Assembly (NCBI GenBank): GCA_001628485.1
Contig: LURR01000035.1
Coordinates: forward strand, 1 to 33,785
Source: Marine group II euryarchaeote REDSEA-S11_B3N4
Lineage (GTDB): Archaea; Thermoplasmatota; Poseidoniia; Poseidoniales; Thalassarchaeaceae
Direction: 5' to 3'
Length of the DNA: 33,785 bases
Shown here one piece after another: positions 31,338-33,785 of this stretch. The translations under genes were made by a program, and so were the position numbers. Under the pieces are notes generated by a model, which was not told the DNA's origin, searched no databases, and worked only from the letters and a program-made list of their open reading frames with translations. Position 1 is the stretch's first letter, and each line of letters starts with the position of its first letter.

Positions 31338-33785
31338 TCAGGATAGTTTGTGCCCGCATACCACACATATCGAAGACCCTATGCCCACTTCGAATCCACA
31401 TGCCGGACATGTGTTTGATTTGTCCTCAGATTCTTCCGATTCCTCATGTTCTTCGGACTCTGGTTCTGATTCTACCTCGTCCTCTTTATTCTCGGGTTCT
31501 TCTTCTACTACTGGTTCGCTTTGGTGTTCTACTTCTATAACATCCTTGGATGCAGACGGCATTTCCTTTTCTTGTTGTTCCAGCCATTGTGGGACATTTG
31601 GCTCCTCGTCCACCTCGTCACCAAATGTTGCACCATGGAAATCCTGGGCATCGGATACCTTGTACTCTGCCTCTGGATCTCCTTGAATCGTATACAGGAC
31701 TTCTATTCTTTCTCCTTGAAGAATTCGTCCTATCGCCCAAGTTACCTGAGTGCCGTCCCTTGCAGACTCCTTTGTTATCGAAGAGTCCCTTTCTCCGTCT
31801 TTATCGGAGCGGACAACTGATTCTTCTATGGAGAACGTCCCGGGCACGATGTCGTGAAGGGCGAGGTCATCTAGTGCGCTGTCAGAACTATTGTGGAACA
31901 TTAGCATTATTTCGTATTGCCCTGGTTTCCCGCCTGGGAAGACCTCCTTCCCTGTGCTGATGTTCCTCCTTTTGTGGACTACCGAAATTATCGGAGGCTT
32001 GTCTACCGTCCTAGTGGCGACTGGTCCGAACCTTTCTGAGCTGAAATCAACCTTTATCGGAGCAACCAGTAACTCATTTCTAGGGGATGGATCGGGTGCT
32101 AAAAGAGGGTATCTGATTACTACTGCCTTTCCTGGTTGTAAGCCCAATGGAGCAGAGGTACCTATTGTCATCCTAAGGGAGTTGCCCTCCCTATCGGGAG
32201 AGATATGTTTCTCCTCTAATTGTGTCCCATTTACCAGATCGATTCTGTATTGCTCCTGTTTGAGTTCAGTACCCTCTATCTCTATGGAAATATCTTCTGT
32301 GTTCGGAATGTCAAAAATCCCGGGAATATCATCAAGAACTCGGAGAACATTGATCTCAGAGGTTCCAGTGTTCTCAAGGGTGATCACTGTTTCTACCTTG
32401 GATGAGATGTATGATTTTATCCGTGACTTGTCAAACCTCTTTTGAAGAGCCGCGTCAAGAACCGTGAGTTGCTGTTCCTTCAATTCCACGGTTCCTGAAG
32501 ATTGTACTGAAACCCTTGGAAGTATCGAGAATCTGATTTCTTGAGTGAAGCTTGGTTGATCATCAGATTCAACTCTCTTCACCATAGAGTCCCATTTACC
32601 CTCTGGTGGAACATCTTGCCTAATATCTGAAACTTCCAATATTGGATCTTGCCGCCCTATTAGCCTCACAGTTGCACCAGATAGTGAGACTACGAAGGAT
32701 GATTTATTTTCGAAGACACATGTACAGTGCCATACGCCTGGTCTGTCATCCTCCTCTGCGTTTACATATGAAAATTGACGTCCCGATCCGCTCACCCTGT
32801 CGAATCGTGCTCTAGAGACTGTTGCCTCTGAGGAGTAAGTTGCTGAAGTGGCCCCAGCATTTATTTTTTCAACCGATTCTGTGTTTACTCTCGCGGAGAT
32901 GGTTAGATTTCTTTTCTCCCCTATGTTCATCCGTCCTATATCCCAGACAACTGAGTCTTTCTCGACACTGTAGACGCTGTCATCTGGAAGAATGAAAGAT
33001 TCCGGAATTGTCCTCTTAACCTCTACATCGTAAAGTGGAGCTGGTGAGACATTCTCAATCTCAATATTAATTTCAATTTCCTGAGGGGAGTCAGAGAAGA
33101 CCATGGATAGGCTTGGCTCCTCGTCTCTGGAGCTCTCTGTATCTATCGACTCCTTCAGAACCAACATTCTTGGTCCAGAGGCGGTGTAAGGTATCGCCGT
33201 CTCCTCGGTAGGGTCTAGCTCCTTAACAGATGATACTCGATCTCCGAAATCTGTGGATTCTATTGATTCTAGATGAACCTCAATATCCCAAGCCCTGTGT
33301 TTCTTACTTGAGTTCCTCAGAATAAGTTCCCCATCAATGAGCTGTTTCCTTATTGTCCCGTCTGGGTTCAATACTGATTTTTCCGTTTCACTTAGCGTAG
33401 CATGTAGTTTGTCTCCAGGAATAGAGTCTACTTCTGATGCGGATCTCAGGAATGGGGATTGTCTGGGCGTCTTTGTCTCATCTGGTTGATTTAACTGGGG
33501 TTCGCTTACCAGTTCGAATGAGTCTATTGCTTGGGCTACTTCTGATTGGCTTATTTCCTGATCAGTTGATCCTGTAGGCCACTGATTTTGTTCTGAAGAA
33601 ATATTACTTTCAAAAGGATCATCGGGCAATACGTCTGAATCTGGCTCCCATTCATCCTCTAGAAGGGACAAGGAGTCAGCTAGCGAATCTATAGAAGAAA
33701 TATCACTCTCAACAGCCATCTCATCGGGAATTGGAGGAGTATCCCCCTCCTCTTCCTCGGGCTCTTCGGAGAACCCTGGCGGCGG
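31338..33785 (-). CDS. Large DUF11-like repeat protein with C-terminal zinc ribbon (5' partial)
   Basis: The frame is open from the right window edge to TGA at 31338-31340, about 815 residues. An internal ATG at 33719 gives 793 residues, but acidic, proline-rich sequence continues upstream in frame, so the true start may lie outside. After an acidic N-terminal 150 residues come several Ig-like beta repeats of the DUF11 kind, with recurring P-x-[ST]-F-x-[IL], V-x-W-x-I-G-R and [RK]-x-[VI]-x-[VL]-x-[YA] patterns. An acidic Glu/Ser/Pro linker (about 730-770 counted from 33719) leads to CPACGFEVGIGSSICVVCG, a predicted zinc ribbon. No membrane helix is visible. DUF11 repeats are usually extracellular, yet zinc ribbons are usually cytosolic. 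The function is unknown. Confidence 0.8.
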   Translation of the reverse strand, partial: PPPGFSEEPEEEEGDTPPIPDEMAVESDISSIDSLADSLSLLEDEWEPDSDVLPDDPFESNISSEQNQWPTGSTDQEISQSEVAQAIDSFELVSEPQLNQPDETKTPRQSPFLRSASEVDSIPGDKLHATLSETEKSVLNPDGTIRKQLIDGELILRNSSKKHRAWDIEVHLESIESTDFGDRVSSVKELDPTEETAIPYTASGPRMLVLKESIDTESSRDEEPSLSMVFSDSPQEIEINIEIENVSPAPLYDVEVKRTIPESFILPDDSVYSVEKDSVVWDIGRMNIGEKRNLTISARVNTESVEKINAGATSATYSSEATVSRARFDRVSGSGRQFSYVNAEEDDRPGVWHCTCVFENKSSFVVSLSGATVRLIGRQDPILEVSDIRQDVPPEGKWDSMVKRVESDDQPSFTQEIRFSILPRVSVQSSGTVELKEQQLTVLDAALQKRFDKSRIKSYISSKVETVITLENTGTSEINVLRVLDDIPGIFDIPNTEDISIEIEGTELKQEQYRIDLVNGTQLEEKHISPDREGNSLRMTIGTSAPLGLQPGKAVVIRYPLLAPDPSPRNELLVAPIKVDFSSERFGPVATRTVDKPPIISVVHKRRNISTGKEVFPGGKPGQYEIMLMFHNSSDSALDDLALHDIVPGTFSIEESVVRSDKDGERDSSITKESARDGTQVTWAIGRILQGERIEVLYTIQGDPEAEYKVSDAQDFHGATFGDEVDEEPNVPQWLEQQEKEMPSASKDVIEVEHQSEPVVEEEPENKEDEVESEPESEEHEESEESEDKSNTCPACGFEVGIGSSICVVCGHKLS

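Noticed and set aside
1-33785. CRISPR array, insertion sequence or prophage genes
   Set aside because: No regularly spaced identical repeats with unique spacers, no transposase or integrase motifs and no phage structural genes were seen; the repeats present are protein-coding domain repeats.

Overview
The window looks like a chromosome segment from a marine planktonic euryarchaeon, most likely Marine Group II (Poseidoniales) or a close relative. That placement is inferred from gene content, not from a search. The archaeal evidence is a DUF106/YidC-like insertase, cytidylate kinase and Cbf5/TruB gene cluster. TATA-like elements also sit about 26 nt upstream of several start codons, as expected for leaderless archaeal transcripts. 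Several bacterial-looking genes are mixed in: GTP cyclohydrolase II, TusA, a poxvirus/bacterial-type topoisomerase IB and a DbpA-type DEAD-box helicase.

Layout, plus strand. Positions 1-2003 hold the end of an unknown gene, a 95-residue unknown protein and a DEAD-box RNA helicase, tightly packed as an operon. Positions 2082-4556 encode an 824-residue cytosolic Lys/Ala/Glu-rich coiled-coil protein ending in a helix-hairpin-helix (HhH) module. Positions 4579-22416 are one continuous 5945-codon gene for a giant surface protein. Its outer part has RCC1-type propellers with cysteine pairs, other beta-propeller repeats, Ig-like domains and calcium-binding (thrombospondin type 3-like) spacers. A single C-terminal membrane helix then leads to a cytosolic beta domain, a long coiled coil and two HhH modules. 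Those modules are homologous to the one ending the upstream protein. Next come an MscS-type channel (22450-23787), topoisomerase IB (to 25137), TusA (25171-25404), RibA (25418-26071) and, after the tRNA, a membrane-anchored surface protein with a CARDB-like domain (26255-28621). tRNA-His(GUG) lies on the minus strand at 26075-26150.

Layout, minus strand. From the right edge leftwards there is a large protein with DUF11-like repeats and a C-terminal zinc ribbon (cut by the window edge), then the DUF106 insertase with a zinc-ribbon tail, cytidylate kinase and Cbf5/TruB. The last three genes touch or overlap. A 208-bp gap between convergent genes (28622-28829) holds a possible small structured RNA with its own TATA-like element.

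The most interesting candidate system is the pair at 2082-22416. The cytosolic rod and the cytosolic tail of the giant adhesin-like protein end in the same rare combination of coiled coil plus HhH. This suggests the two proteins work together, as a link between the cell surface and an internal scaffold or the nucleoid. This is a hypothesis from domain architecture only. The left two thirds of the window are GC-rich. The DNA turns clearly more AT-rich inside the topoisomerase gene and stays intermediate to the right edge.
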